Positions 28,601 through 38,476 of a stretch of 64,000 bases of DNA are shown here, one piece after another. The DNA comes from Oscarella lobularis. Its lineage: Eukaryota; Porifera; Homoscleromorpha; Homosclerophorida; Oscarellidae. Location of the stretch: NCBI RefSeq assembly GCF_947507565.1, contig NC_089182.1, positions 1,860,001 to 1,924,000 on the forward strand, written 5' to 3'. A program made the translations under genes and the position numbers. Every line of letters begins with the position of its first letter. Within the stretch, counting starts at the first letter, position 1. The notes under the pieces were generated by a model. It was not told where the DNA came from, did not search any database, and worked only from the letters and a program-made list of their open reading frames with translations.

Positions 28601-29792
28601 GAAAATTGAGGGTCGTGGCAAAGTATACGGAGGAGACCGTGTATTCGGCTTTAAACTCGTTCACTTGCCCGTATTTGCGTAGGCGCCAATAATTGTCTTC
28701 GAACCGACCGGTCCGGTGAGAGCCCACATACATCTCGTAAGCTTGCGTAAACGGTTTCGTCGAAACGTAAATGGACATGCTTAAGATGAGAATCGGTTGG
28801 GGAAGGAGAAGAGAGACTTCGCTCAGTACAGTCGGCTCTTTCGCAGTTCCGCACGTATTGACGTCGGCGTCAAGAAGTAAGCTCCACGGCTTCGTCGGAT
28901 CCTCTTCGAACTCAGACGTGTAAGACAGGTCGTCTTCAAATTTGGTTGTTATGTTGAAACCCGAAACCTCTACATAAAATTTTAGTTGTATTAGCTTTTC
29001 AAATATTTATTGTCACTTACTCTCAATATAGAAGTAGATCTCACACATCGCAAGAAAGACGTTCAGAGTAGAATCTACTACAATATGCACGTATCGTCCA
29101 AAGAGACTACCGCACTGGAAGTACATTAGTCTGCCAAATTTTGCAAACCTGGCGCTTGAATCGGTTAGGCCGCACTTTACGTGCGGTCCATGCATCGTGT
29201 CTGAATTGTTGTCCACGTAAGCAATGACGTCTGCCATTTCACTTATTTTTACGTCCGGCAAAAATGTGTCGTCCTTTCGTAGGAACACCCAGATTTCATG
29301 AATTTCCCGTATGTAGCCCAGGTCCATTCTCCACCAGGGATTCCGTTCGCGCTGCGATATGAAGCAATTGAAACCGTGGCGGGAGCTCACTCTGTCAATA
29401 CTCCATTCGGGAATGAATCGGATTCCGTGTCGCTCCAAGATGCTTGACGCTTCTATCTTGACAGGGTTATATATATCAATCAGATACGGTTGATCGGCAA
29501 CGCCATAGTCTATTGTGACGTCAAGAAAATTCATTCACGCGAGGATAAAGACTGAATTACTGCGCTTTACGATTATACGGCTTATTGATTTCACGCGAAA
29601 AAATAAAATAGACTTTAGGTATTTAGTATTTGCGCTCTGACTTTTATGCATGTACAGCGTTAAAAGTTCTTGCTGTACGGGGACGGTAGTAAGTAGTACA
29701 GTAGTGTAGTACAGTGTACCTGAAACCGTGACAGCTCTTGAAGCAAAGAAGAAAATCAGGAAAAGAGCGACTCGGAGAATTCTCGACCACAT
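22642..29792 (-). CDS. Large adhesion receptor: signal peptide, 3 discoidin/fucolectin-like, 9 Ig, FN3s, TM, tiny tail
   Basis: Probably a cell-surface recognition protein. The signal peptide MWSRILRVALFLIFFFASRA starts at 29792. Three discoidin/fucolectin-type domains follow (about 29520-29034, 28970-28540, 28470-27970), the first with NPWWRMDLGYIREIHEIWVF. Nine Ig domains run from about 27960 to 24930, most with a YxC pattern such as GAYTCTAYN or GGVYECRGQN. Four FN3 domains lie at about 24885-23400. A membrane-proximal domain with FVLGTGQTVNGYVNGQL resembles that of receptor PTPs. The transmembrane helix is at about 22755-22660 and is followed by only about 12 residues (VKGDRLNASR) before the stop at 22642-22644. 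Nearly every domain sits on its own exon. The order recalls invertebrate contactins, but with more Ig domains and a true TM helix. No kinase or phosphatase follows. Confidence 0.87.
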
Positions 29793-30127
29793 CTAACGAC
29801 GCTGTACAGTGGTCTTACGGCGACGGACTGATGTAGCCAATGTAGCCACAGGAGACGTTACAACGGATTGTAGAGTAGACTCTACAATCCGTGATGCCAC
29901 CGCCGCAAGACTAAGGGGGGCTGTCTGACCCAGCAACATCTTCTTTACCTTGTTAATGACGATTCATTTTGTCGTTGTAGGATGTAGCGAGAAAAAATCC
30001 GCCGAAAAGTATAACGCACGCTACAGCGATTGCACAACCCACGGGCAAGGTGCTGCATTGCGTGGATTATAAGGCGTCGTAGCGAGACGATTTTACCACA
30101 ACAAGCTGCTTCTTCGGACACCTGACG
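29793..30127. promoter_or_regulatory. 335-bp divergent intergenic region with a 30-bp palindrome
   Basis: This lies between the starts of the Ig/FN3 receptor and the RNA-repair gene. It contains a perfect inverted repeat at 29863-29892 (arms ACGGATTGTAGAGT and ACTCTACAATCCGT, 2-bp centre) and a direct repeat of ATGTAGCCA just upstream. I see no TATA box. It probably holds both promoters. Confidence 0.5.
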
Positions 30128-33100
30128 ATGGAAGAGAAAGACTCGGACGTGTGGAAACCCGAAATGGAGATGCTGACTTCCATGTTTCCCGGCGCGGGCG
30201 AATTTCTTCAACTCGAGGACGACAGCCAAACCTCGTGCCGAATCCGGCCACAGGGAAGCAAAGCCTGGCTGCAAATCACCTTCCCCGGTAGGCAGAGATT
30301 TCGTAGATCATCTGCAAGGGCCACTTTTTCCATATTCTTTTTTTTCCATCTCTCGCACAGATGGCTATCCTGCAACTCCTGCTCAGGTTTTTGTCAATGG
30401 AAGCGACTGCAGTGATAGCTGGACGGAGCAGCTTGATTCCGAAGCTCGGAAACTGGCTGGAAGTCCGATGGCTCTTGAATTAGTCCAATTATTTCAAGAG
30501 TTGGTACGATCCTCGTCGTCCGAAGAGAGTCAACCCAAGAAACAGACTGCAGTGAAGAAGAAATCGGCAGTGGTCAAAGAAAAAGATAAGGAAGAGCGCA
30601 CCGAGAAGAAAAAGCCCATGAAACAAGCATCTGACGTCATATCGAGAATCATGTGGGATCCCGATCTTCAGTCCGAGCATTTCTGCATTGGGTACTTAGA
30701 TCGATTTGTTGGAATCATCGAGAAACCGTTTGCCGCTTTCTGTTGGGAAGATCTAGCCTCAGTCGACCAATCGGTGTTGGCCATTCCCCAGCATCGCATC
30801 CAATATTTCAAATACAAGGACGTCATCGTGTGGAACAAGGCGACTCAAATCGACGACGTCTTCGGTTCGCGAGGAACGGGCAAAACGATTGGCGACGTCA
30901 TAGAGGAATACGACAAGCAGCACCCAAAGGAAAATACCAAGAACGAGAGTGAAAAAGTGAAGGAAGAAGAAAAAGAGAAGCACTATGACGCAAGCAATAG
31001 GCCAACTCACTTCATTTGCATTCCCATAAGCAATCCACTCATTCAAGCCGAGGCCGAGTCCTTTCAAAAACATCTGTGCAATCTTGATTCTCGGCTCGTG
31101 GATGGCTGCCTGCCTCCCACCGCTTTGCATCTCACTCTAGCAATGCTGAGAATCAACAACGATAAAGAAATGGAGGTCGTCAAGCGGGTTATGAATGATC
31201 TTCAGCTGCAGATGATATCGATGCTGAGTCGCGACAAGGAGCTCAAGTTCGAAGGCGTGCATCACTTTAGGAACCGCGTCTTGCATACGGCTCCTCAGCA
31301 ACAGCGTGCTCTGTGTCAATTTTCGTCTCTTCTCGTGCAGAAACTTGGCTTGGCTTCGATCGCTACTCCTGGAAATTATACGCCGTTTAGTCCTCACGTA
31401 ACTCTGGTCAAATTGTCGCGTCCCATGTGTCGTCAGTATAATATGAAGTCGATTGAACGTGGCGTTTATCAGGACTTGACGGAGAAAACGTTCGGGTGCC
31501 AACGCGCGGAATGCATGCACCTTTGCCCTGTGACTGCTCCCAAGGAAGACGACGGATTTTACCCGAGATATCACACGGTGCGAAATTGCTTGAGCGACTT
31601 GCATCCGGCTATTCCTCGGACGATGCTGAAATCGTCGAAGGAAAATCTCGATGCAGTGAAAAGCGGACTCAAATCGCGGGTCGTCGAAGACGTGTGGGCT
31701 GCACACGATCGTCTGACGTCGCTTCTTCGATTCTCCAACGAAAAGCGTCTGGTTGTTTTGCGAGGGCTACCCGGAAGCGGAAAGTCGACGGTGGCAAAGG
31801 CGCTTGACGTGGACTCCCAAGCTGGAATATGCAATGCCGACGATTTCAGATATTCGCCTCAGGGATATCATTTCGATCCGAATCGTCTCAGCGACGTTCA
31901 TCGTCGCTGCTTCACGAAATGCGTCGAGCTAATTGACAGCGACTGTCCCCTGATTATCATTGACAATACGAACGGTCACCTGTGGGAATACGAAGCGTAT
32001 ATGATGCTGGGACGAGTGACGGGATACGAGACGAAAGTCGTGGAAGTTTCGTGTCCGGATCAGGCGTCTCTTGGACGTTTCGTGCGGCGAAACGTCCACC
32101 GCGTTCCCATGGACGCGTGCGTGAGAATGTGGAAGGAATGGGAGCCCGATCCCCGGGCCGTTCTCGTCGACGAACATCGGACGCAGGACGACGATTATCT
32201 TCGCGAAATTTTGAACGATTCGTCTCTGGCGTCGAGCCCAGCCGACATCGTTCTCTATACGGCTGTCTTCCTCGATTCCGAGTCTCGATCGGCTCTGCTT
32301 TCGTGCGTACCGCCTTGCCACGAGACCGTCTACGCCAGCCACATGACTTTGGTATTTCATCCCCGTCGCGACGACGTCAATTTGGCGCTGATTGGAAAAG
32401 AGGCCTGCGTTCAAGTGCTGGGATCGGCTGATGATGGAAGAGTCCAAGCTGTCGTCGTCGAGCCGAAAAACAATCAACTGACTGTCGCCAATCTCATCCC
32501 ACACGTCACGATATCGACCGGACCGGGCGCAAAGCCGAAGCAGGCAAACGACCTGTTGCTCAATTGGACCAAATCCTTTCATCCGATTGACAAGAGCGAT
32601 TTGGTTCTTTACGGAACCGTCGGCGCAATGGTGGGACCCGCTCACGGACACTCGTCCCGACTTGTGACCGATTCCAAGGAAGTCGAACTCATTCTCAGCC
32701 GTCAAACGCAAGACAACGACGACGATATGTGGCCACAACGCAGCGATCTTCCCGTTCATCAGCTCTTCATCTTTGACTTTGACTCGACACTGTTCAACAC
32801 TCCTGATCCCGATGAAGGACGACGAGAATACGAGCGAGGAACGGGGCAAAAGTGGCCTTACCCGGGATTTCTCGGTCACGTCGAATCTCTCCTTCCGCCT
32901 TTGGTTACTCGTCCAGGCCCGGCTTTAGCCGAGTATTATTCTCATTGTGGTCGAGCTGGGTCGTTCACTGTTGTATTGACGGCCCGAATTCGCCGCGTCG
33001 AGACAGCTGTTCGCTGCGTCCTGAACGATTTTGGCCTCTTTCCCGATCGCCTAATCACTAAACATTCGGGAGATAGTGGGACGGATTACAAGGTGAAGGA

Positions 33101-34652
33101 AATTCAAAATTTAATCAAAGAATTTCCCGGTGTGCAGACGGTTTTCATCTGGGACGACTCGTCTGAAAATTTGGCTGGATTTCATCGACTTGCCAGAGAA
33201 ACGTCCAGCATTGAATTCCTAATTTCTGACGCAACGAAAATTCCACCTATTAAGACTACGTCTTCTATCCGAGACGTTCTGTCGAAGCGAGGAGTTCTTC
33301 CTGATCCGGCGTACAGAAAAGCGACTCGATCAGCGATTCGATTTGTATCTGACGCGTGGCAAAAAGTTCTGAAAATCGACTTGGAGGATCCGACGTCTCT
33401 CGCATTGGAATTCGGATCGTGTCCTCTTGGTCGAAAATCGGACTGCGACCTGTGCCTTCTCGCTCCGCATCACATGAATCACAAAGACTGTGCTATTCAA
33501 TTGGAGACGGCTCTAAAGGAAAGGGGTTTCGCGTTCACCTACGTTGCTCACAGTTCGCGATGTCCGCGACTCAAAGTCCAGTGCTTTTTCACCGAGTCTT
33601 CGCCCGTTGAATTAGACGTCGTTTTCGCCGCTGTTCCCGTTTCCATTCTAAAGACTTCACCGAGCCTCGGAACTGTCATAGAATCGGTGAAAAGTGGGGA
33701 CAAAGCGAGTCAGACTGCCCTGACCGGGCCCGTGTTTCTGCGTCAGCTCAACGACCTTTTATCCAAACGGGAGCTGACTGGTGACGAGGCGGTTTGCCTG
33801 ACCGATATGCTCTGCTGCTACTTAAAGTCTCGGTGGCTAAAGGGCAACGCTTTTCACTGCATTAGAACTTTCCACGTTCTCAAGCTCCTCGTCGGATTTC
33901 TTCAAGAGCGACAGCAGAGTCTCGCACACGAGACGGTAGACGCGCTTTTTATCCACTTTCTGAAGTATTGCGACCAACTGGGAAAAGAGGAGTGGGCTCG
34001 GCTCTTTATGGAATTCGTGCCGGAAGACTACATTCCTGATATTCGGTCAGCAATTTCGTTTGGCGTGAAATATTTTCGAGAGAAGAAACTCACCGCGGAA
34101 TCGGTAGAGGAACTACTCGTTCCTATTCGAAATCCGTCGCTCGCTCAAGTCGATCTCAAATTTGATTCTTGCGATTCGGTGCATAACTGGAAGATGGCAA
34201 CGTTTGTTGAGGCTCGTCTTGGCTCCTACATTCGAAAAATGCTCACCGATGGATTTCTCATACATCCCAGTCACGCGCTTTCCAACCTCGTTTCTTTTCA
34301 CGTCGACGATAGCGAAGCAATCGTGAAAAGAGTCTCTCTGTGTCTCAAGAGCTTTTGGGACGAGCTTCTCGGCTTCAGTCGAAACGCGGGAGGCATTTAT
34401 CTGTCTGTGGAAGCTTACCTACCGTCATCGCAAACGAAGAAAGTTCTCCTGCATCACGGCAATACGAAGGAGCTACTCTCCTTAGTCCGTGGATTCAAGT
34501 CCATGCCCAACTGTACTCACCTTCACTTCCCGTCTTCCCTTGGCCTCCAGGAGAGGAAGCAGATACACGAAGCGGCCGACAAGCTAAAAATAAATCACTC
34601 AAGCCAAGGCGAAGGCAAGGAAAGATACGTCACACTACAAAAGCTAAAGTAG
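30128..34652 (+). CDS. Multi-domain RNA-repair protein (RWD-MJ1316-2H-kinase-2H-HAD-nucleotidyltransferase-R3H)
   Basis: Predicted to recognise and heal broken RNA ends. Two exons (30128-30287, 30361-34652) encode 1483 residues. Domains: RWD (about 5-100); MJ1316-type cyclic-end recognition (about 144-222; VISRIMWDP, IGYLDRF, IPQHRI); an AKAP7/LENG9-like 2H phosphoesterase (about 270-460; HLTL at 310, HVTL at 399); a P-loop kinase (GLPGSGKS at 522-529, IIIDNTN); a second 2H domain (HMTL at 714, HVTI at 768); an HAD phosphatase (FDFDST with Asp 859 and 861, VVLTAR, WDDSSEN); a Pol-beta-type nucleotidyltransferase (GSCPLGRKSDCDL, Asp 1081 and 1083, third Asp about 1139) with a helical region after it; and R3H (about 1439-1479). 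All core motifs look intact. No classical RNA ligase is visible. MJ1316 plus 2H is the LENG9 layout; the rest recalls 'Swiss Army Knife' RNA-repair proteins. Substrates are unknown. Confidence 0.93.
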
Positions 34653-34673
34653 ACAAAATTCGTTGTTTTTCTT

Positions 34674-35591
34674 TTATGTTTTTCTAAATTTTGCCTGAAT
34701 CCACACGCGATACATTGTAAGTCGTTTACCTCTATTCACAATCAGTCGTCTATCGACGAGATTCTGCTCTTCGACCAAGCCAGCGCCGCACTCGCAAAAA
34801 ATCTCCCTCACTTCCTCGCGCGTGAAGAAATAGACTCGCGTGCCGTCGCCGCGCGCGTAGAAGTGAGCCGATAGGCAGCGACCCGGCTTGAAGCGCAACT
34901 GGGCCAAATCGTATCGGCCGTAGTCGCGAAACAGAATTCGTCCGCCGACTTTCAAATGTCTCGCAAGTCGCGCAACGACGCGACGCATTTTTTCCGGACA
35001 GATCGCCGACAGCACAAATATCAATATGACGACGTCGAGCGACGATTCCGGAAACGGAAACGGCGTCGACTCGTCGGCGACGTCGGCAACGAAAGCGGCA
35101 CATCGACGCGAATCGTATTCGGCATGTGACGTCACGAGATCGACGGCCTCTTTCGATACGTCGCAACAGTAAACGAAGAGATTCGCGTCGTCGTCGTCGC
35201 CGCCGCAGTTTGTGCGCAGAATCGGAAAGACCGTATTACCGGCACCGCATCCCACCTCGAAAAATTTGATTTCCTTTCTCGCGTCGTTCTCCTTCACGGT
35301 CAATTCGGAGAATTCCGTGAAGAGCCAATGACGATCCTTGAAGAATTTGTTCTGGTGCTGCTCGTAGAATTTGTCCCAGTAGTGCGCGCTGTTTTGTTCG
35401 TAGTCGTCGCGCTGTTCGCGACTGAGAAACATCGACGAGTTCTCCTCGACGGCGCGTCGCGCTTCCGTCTCGCGCTCGTCGTCCCATTCGACGTCGTCCC
35501 AAGCGTTGTGCTTAAACACGTCGTTGCCGTCGTGCAAGAGACGCGAGCCGAACTGGGGTCGCCGTTCTTCTTCTCCGCCACCAGCCGCCAT
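34674..35591 (-). CDS. METTL2: tRNA N3-methylcytidine methyltransferase METTL2
   Basis: METTL2 enzymes make m3C32 in the anticodon loop of certain tRNAs using SAM. A single exon encodes 305 residues. It contains [32 protein letters not shown], the SAM motif [61 protein letters not shown] and the C-terminal [15 protein letters not shown], all near-exact METTL2 signatures. The stop lies 22 bp past the end of the RNA-repair gene (tail-to-tail), and the start is 23 bp from the NNMT-like gene (head-to-head). The human protein is longer because of an insert before the SAM motif that is absent here. Confidence 0.95.
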   Translation of the reverse strand: MAAGGGEEERRPQFGSRLLHDGNDVFKHNAWDDVEWDDERETEARRAVEENSSMFLSREQRDDYEQNSAHYWDKFYEQHQNKFFKDRHWLFTEFSELTVKENDARKEIKFFEVGCGAGNTVFPILRTNCGGDDDDANLFVYCCDVSKEAVDLVTSHAEYDSRRCAAFVADVADESTPFPFPESSLDVVILIFVLSAICPEKMRRVVARLARHLKVGGRILFRDYGRYDLAQLRFKPGRCLSAHFYARGDGTRVYFFTREEVREIFCECGAGLVEEQNLVDRRLIVNRGKRLTMYRVWIQAKFRKT

Positions 35592-35614
35592 CCTAGCGCA
35601 CGCGAAGAGCGAAC
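35592..35614. promoter_or_regulatory. 23-bp gap between divergent METTL2 and NNMT-like start codons
   Basis: The two ATGs face away from each other with only 23 bp between them, so transcription of at least one gene must start within, or be controlled from, the other's coding region. No TATA-like element is seen. Confidence 0.5.
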
Positions 35615-36397
35615 ATGGACGGCTTCGATCCAGAACAATACTGCCGCTTATACTGCACTTTCGACGAAGGCTGCGATCCCGAGGAAACGGATCGGCTGCG
35701 AGAGAACCTGCGAGTTCTCGACGGCTACTACGAACGCATAGGAAGCGATCTCGCGCCGGCGTCGTCTCGCCTCTTGGAATACGGCGGCGGACCGACCGTC
35801 TGGCCGCTCATATCGGCGGCGAGGCACGTGAATTCCATCACGTTCGTCGACTATCTCGACGCGAATTTGGAATTCGTCAAAAAGTGGCAAAAGAACGTCG
35901 AGTCCGCATTCGACTGTTCGTCCGTCTTTCGCTACGTCGTGAATACGATCGAAAAGAATCCGTCCGCGGACGAAGTCGATCGGAGACAGGAGCGAGTGCG
36001 TTCGTCTATCCGCGATATCATATCTGGAGATCTTCGTCTCGACGCTCCGGCGGATCCTCGCGTCGCCGCGCCGCATTCCTACGACGTCGTCTCGTGCCAT
36101 TATACGGTCGGTCACGCTTGTCACGTGACAAGCGACTACATTCCATTTGTCAAGAAGTTGGGAAATTATTTGAAGCCGGGTAAGTTTCTGCTTTTGTCCG
36201 ACATGCCGACGAAGTACGATTTTCCGTGGGGCAACGACAGCGGCGACGGTAAGGATGTCAATGTGAAAGATAAGGAATTCATTATCGATGCCGTTCGCCG
36301 AGCCGGATTCGAGGTGCTCGACGTCCAGGTGGTGACTCGGCCGACGCCCGATGAAATGCCGGCCGAGCAAGTGATGGTTCTCGCTAGAAAGCAGTGA
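35615..36397 (+). CDS. NNMT/PNMT/TEMT-family small-molecule N-methyltransferase
   Basis: A SAM-dependent methyltransferase of the nicotinamide/phenylethanolamine/thioether family. A single exon encodes 260 residues, close to the usual 260-280. It starts [14 protein letters not shown] and then shows the family's variant SAM motif [18 protein letters not shown], the Asp after strand 2 ([17 protein letters not shown]), [14 protein letters not shown] in the NNMT-type substrate loop position, a [12 protein letters not shown] strand and the C-terminal [11 protein letters not shown]. The acceptor cannot be read from sequence: it could be nicotinamide, an amine, or glycine/sarcosine in invertebrate relatives. 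It shares a tiny divergent promoter with METTL2. Confidence 0.88.
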   Translation: MDGFDPEQYCRLYCTFDEGCDPEETDRLRENLRVLDGYYERIGSDLAPASSRLLEYGGGPTVWPLISAARHVNSITFVDYLDANLEFVKKWQKNVESAFDCSSVFRYVVNTIEKNPSADEVDRRQERVRSSIRDIISGDLRLDAPADPRVAAPHSYDVVSCHYTVGHACHVTSDYIPFVKKLGNYLKPGKFLLLSDMPTKYDFPWGNDSGDGKDVNVKDKEFIIDAVRRAGFEVLDVQVVTRPTPDEMPAEQVMVLARKQ

Positions 36398-36744
36398 CGC
36401 GCGTCGTGCACGTCCGTTTGAGCTTACCTTTCACTTTTCACTTTCCTTGGGCTGCTTGTTGAGTGTTGAGTGCGCGTGTCGTGGAGACGTTAGCGGAGAC
36501 TGCAGTTCACTTTGTGCACTTATTCGATCGTATTGTAAGGTATAGTCATATGCAGACACAAACATTCAGGAGGGTGAGTCAGTTAGTCAGTCAGCGAGTC
36601 AAGCTTGTCCGTTTTGTGGACATTGCTCGGCTTCCCACTGACTGTAGGCTCTTTCCCAGTTCTCAAATCCGTCTTTCCATTTCAAGAAATATTCTCTGAT
36701 TTGCAACTCTATGGCAAGGGTCCGGTAATTCTCGTTTATTTATA
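36398..36744. other. Intergenic region between the NNMT-like and Reeler genes
   Basis: Convergent 3' space. Apart from the AATAAA of the Reeler gene on the minus strand at 36735-36740, I see no feature I can support. Confidence 0.5.
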
Positions 36745-37745
36745 TCATTGCAAACCTATGTCTTCGTCAGTTGGGCCTGGGGTTGGGGTTGGAAGCTGAA
36801 AGAATGAAAGAAAGAATTGGGCTTCTAATCATATGAAGATTAATGGAATTTTGTCACCACCATTGATGGTCCGTCTAATTCGTCAAAGGTGGCGCTTTTG
36901 ATCTGAACCCAGTATACCATCATTGACTGCACGACGGAACACCTAAAAACGCGTTTTTCTCAGATAGGTCGCTCTCTGATCATACGACTGGGGCTTACGT
37001 CGCGTAGAGTTGCCCGTAACCTTTTCCCGGAGCTTGCCATGACACAGAAATTGACGATTTTTGAACGGGGCTTTTGTGACCGACGGCGCCCTAGAGAAAT
37101 TACTCAAAAAAACGGAAGTCATAGGGAAGCACTGTTCGCACTTTTTCCGTTGTACAGGGCAAAGTCTGGGCCAATTCGGTGTCGAAAGCGACGAACGAAC
37201 CGACGGTGCCCGAGCTCCCGTTAGTTTGCCGAACTTGGCAAAAGAAGCCGCGAAAATCGGGAGTTGATTCGTTCGCCTTTGATATAGTCACTGCAAATCA
37301 TTCGAACGTGAAACGTACGGCGCATTCTCAGTCTATATAGTGTTGAGTCGAACCGTTATATACTTGATACGGTACGTATCCGTCGACGGCAGTTGTTGTG
37401 ACAACATAGGGGCTCGGAGACGTTTGGGCATCCGCTCGATGAGCGATGGGATTCGGCGCCAATCCCTCGCACAGGCCGAAGACGAACGGAACCGGCGGCC
37501 CCAGACTGTACGCATCTCCACGCGACAGCAATGTTAACAGAGTTGATAGGTACAGAAGAGCCTGTGATAATAGAATCAGAGCCCGTAACAGTACAGTTCC
37601 TGACCACCGGATCTTAGAACCCCCGCAGTGTGCTGAACGTGAGTCATGCAAAGCGTTGTGGGAAGGTACTTTCCAGTGCAAGATCGATTGTGCAGCAGCA
37701 TCATGATATGACCGCTGCAATATTTGCTTTGGGTCCCCATTTCAT
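36745..37745 (-). CDS. Small secreted Reeler-domain protein
   Basis: Reeler domains occur in reelin, ferric-chelate reductase-like and insect defence proteins. The gene is cut into about six small exons: ~37713-37745, 37354-37561, 37142-37290, 36999-37090, 36861-36942 and 36745-36795, all in consistent phase. The proposed start MKWGPKANIAA joins ALLYLSTLLTLLSRGDA to give a signal peptide; this first exon is the weakest part. The mature part carries Reeler hallmarks: QTSPSPYVV, YVPYQVYNVTISKA, FRGFFCQVRQ, VSWQAPGKGYGQLYAT and MMVYWVQIKSATF. A Pro/Thr tail ends LPTPTPGPTDEDIGLQ. An AATAAA signal (minus strand, 36735-36740) lies just past the stop. No further domain is present, so it is a stand-alone Reeler protein. 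Confidence 0.75.
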
Positions 37746-38476
37746 GCATATGATGGCGTTAGGTCCGGTGCCCAATCCTAAAATGCAATCTAGAGCTAAA
37801 AATGACAACAATGCGCTTTTCACTAGACATCGGGTTTCTTTCTTTAGAGCGTCCTGTTATGGTTTGGTGGGGTTGGGACAGGTATCGACTGTCCGAGAGC
37901 ACAAACAATAGTTGCAAGCGAACTCCGCGAATTCTCTGCAGGTGGCACGATGCATGCAGACTCCTCCTCGGACCTCCCACGGTACTCAGTAGCGAGACCG
38001 GACCCGCCGCCACCCCACCCCGCCGCCACTGGTACGGTACTGCACAAGACAGATCAATTGCAAGCGCACTCGAAGGCGAACGGCGTAGGCGGAATGAAAT
38101 TCAACGGTTGAGAAAGTTAGCTTTCATCTACTTAGCTTTAGTGCGCGACAAAAAACTGCAGACCACCGGCTTTCATCCACAGAACACACATGTCTGTAAT
38201 TCGCTAGGGAGTGCGCGGCTCACCTTGGTCGCCATTTCTTGCGGACTATGGGAGGTCTGAAACGCTTCTCACCGCTTCTTTCAAGGCAATGGGGCGATTG
38301 GTCATCTAATTCCTACATATATGCATGATGCGCGTGGTTGCGTGTACGACGATTGACTCCTCCCCGGACCTACTACATCAAAGGAGGAGCAATATGTAAT
38401 AAGGGAACTGTAGCTAATAAATACGTTCTGGAAAAGCCTGTCTGCTGCTCGGAAGCGACAGCAGGAGCGAAACGAG
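37746..38476. other. 730-bp intergenic region, nothing recognised
   Basis: Lies upstream of the Reeler gene and downstream of the coiled-coil gene. The short open frames have no recognisable domain, and I see no RNA gene or repeat. Confidence 0.4.

Noticed and set aside
31929-32879. A 316-codon minus-strand open frame inside the RNA-repair gene
   Set aside because: It lies opposite the kinase and second 2H domains, shows no domain, and the sense strand is clearly coding.
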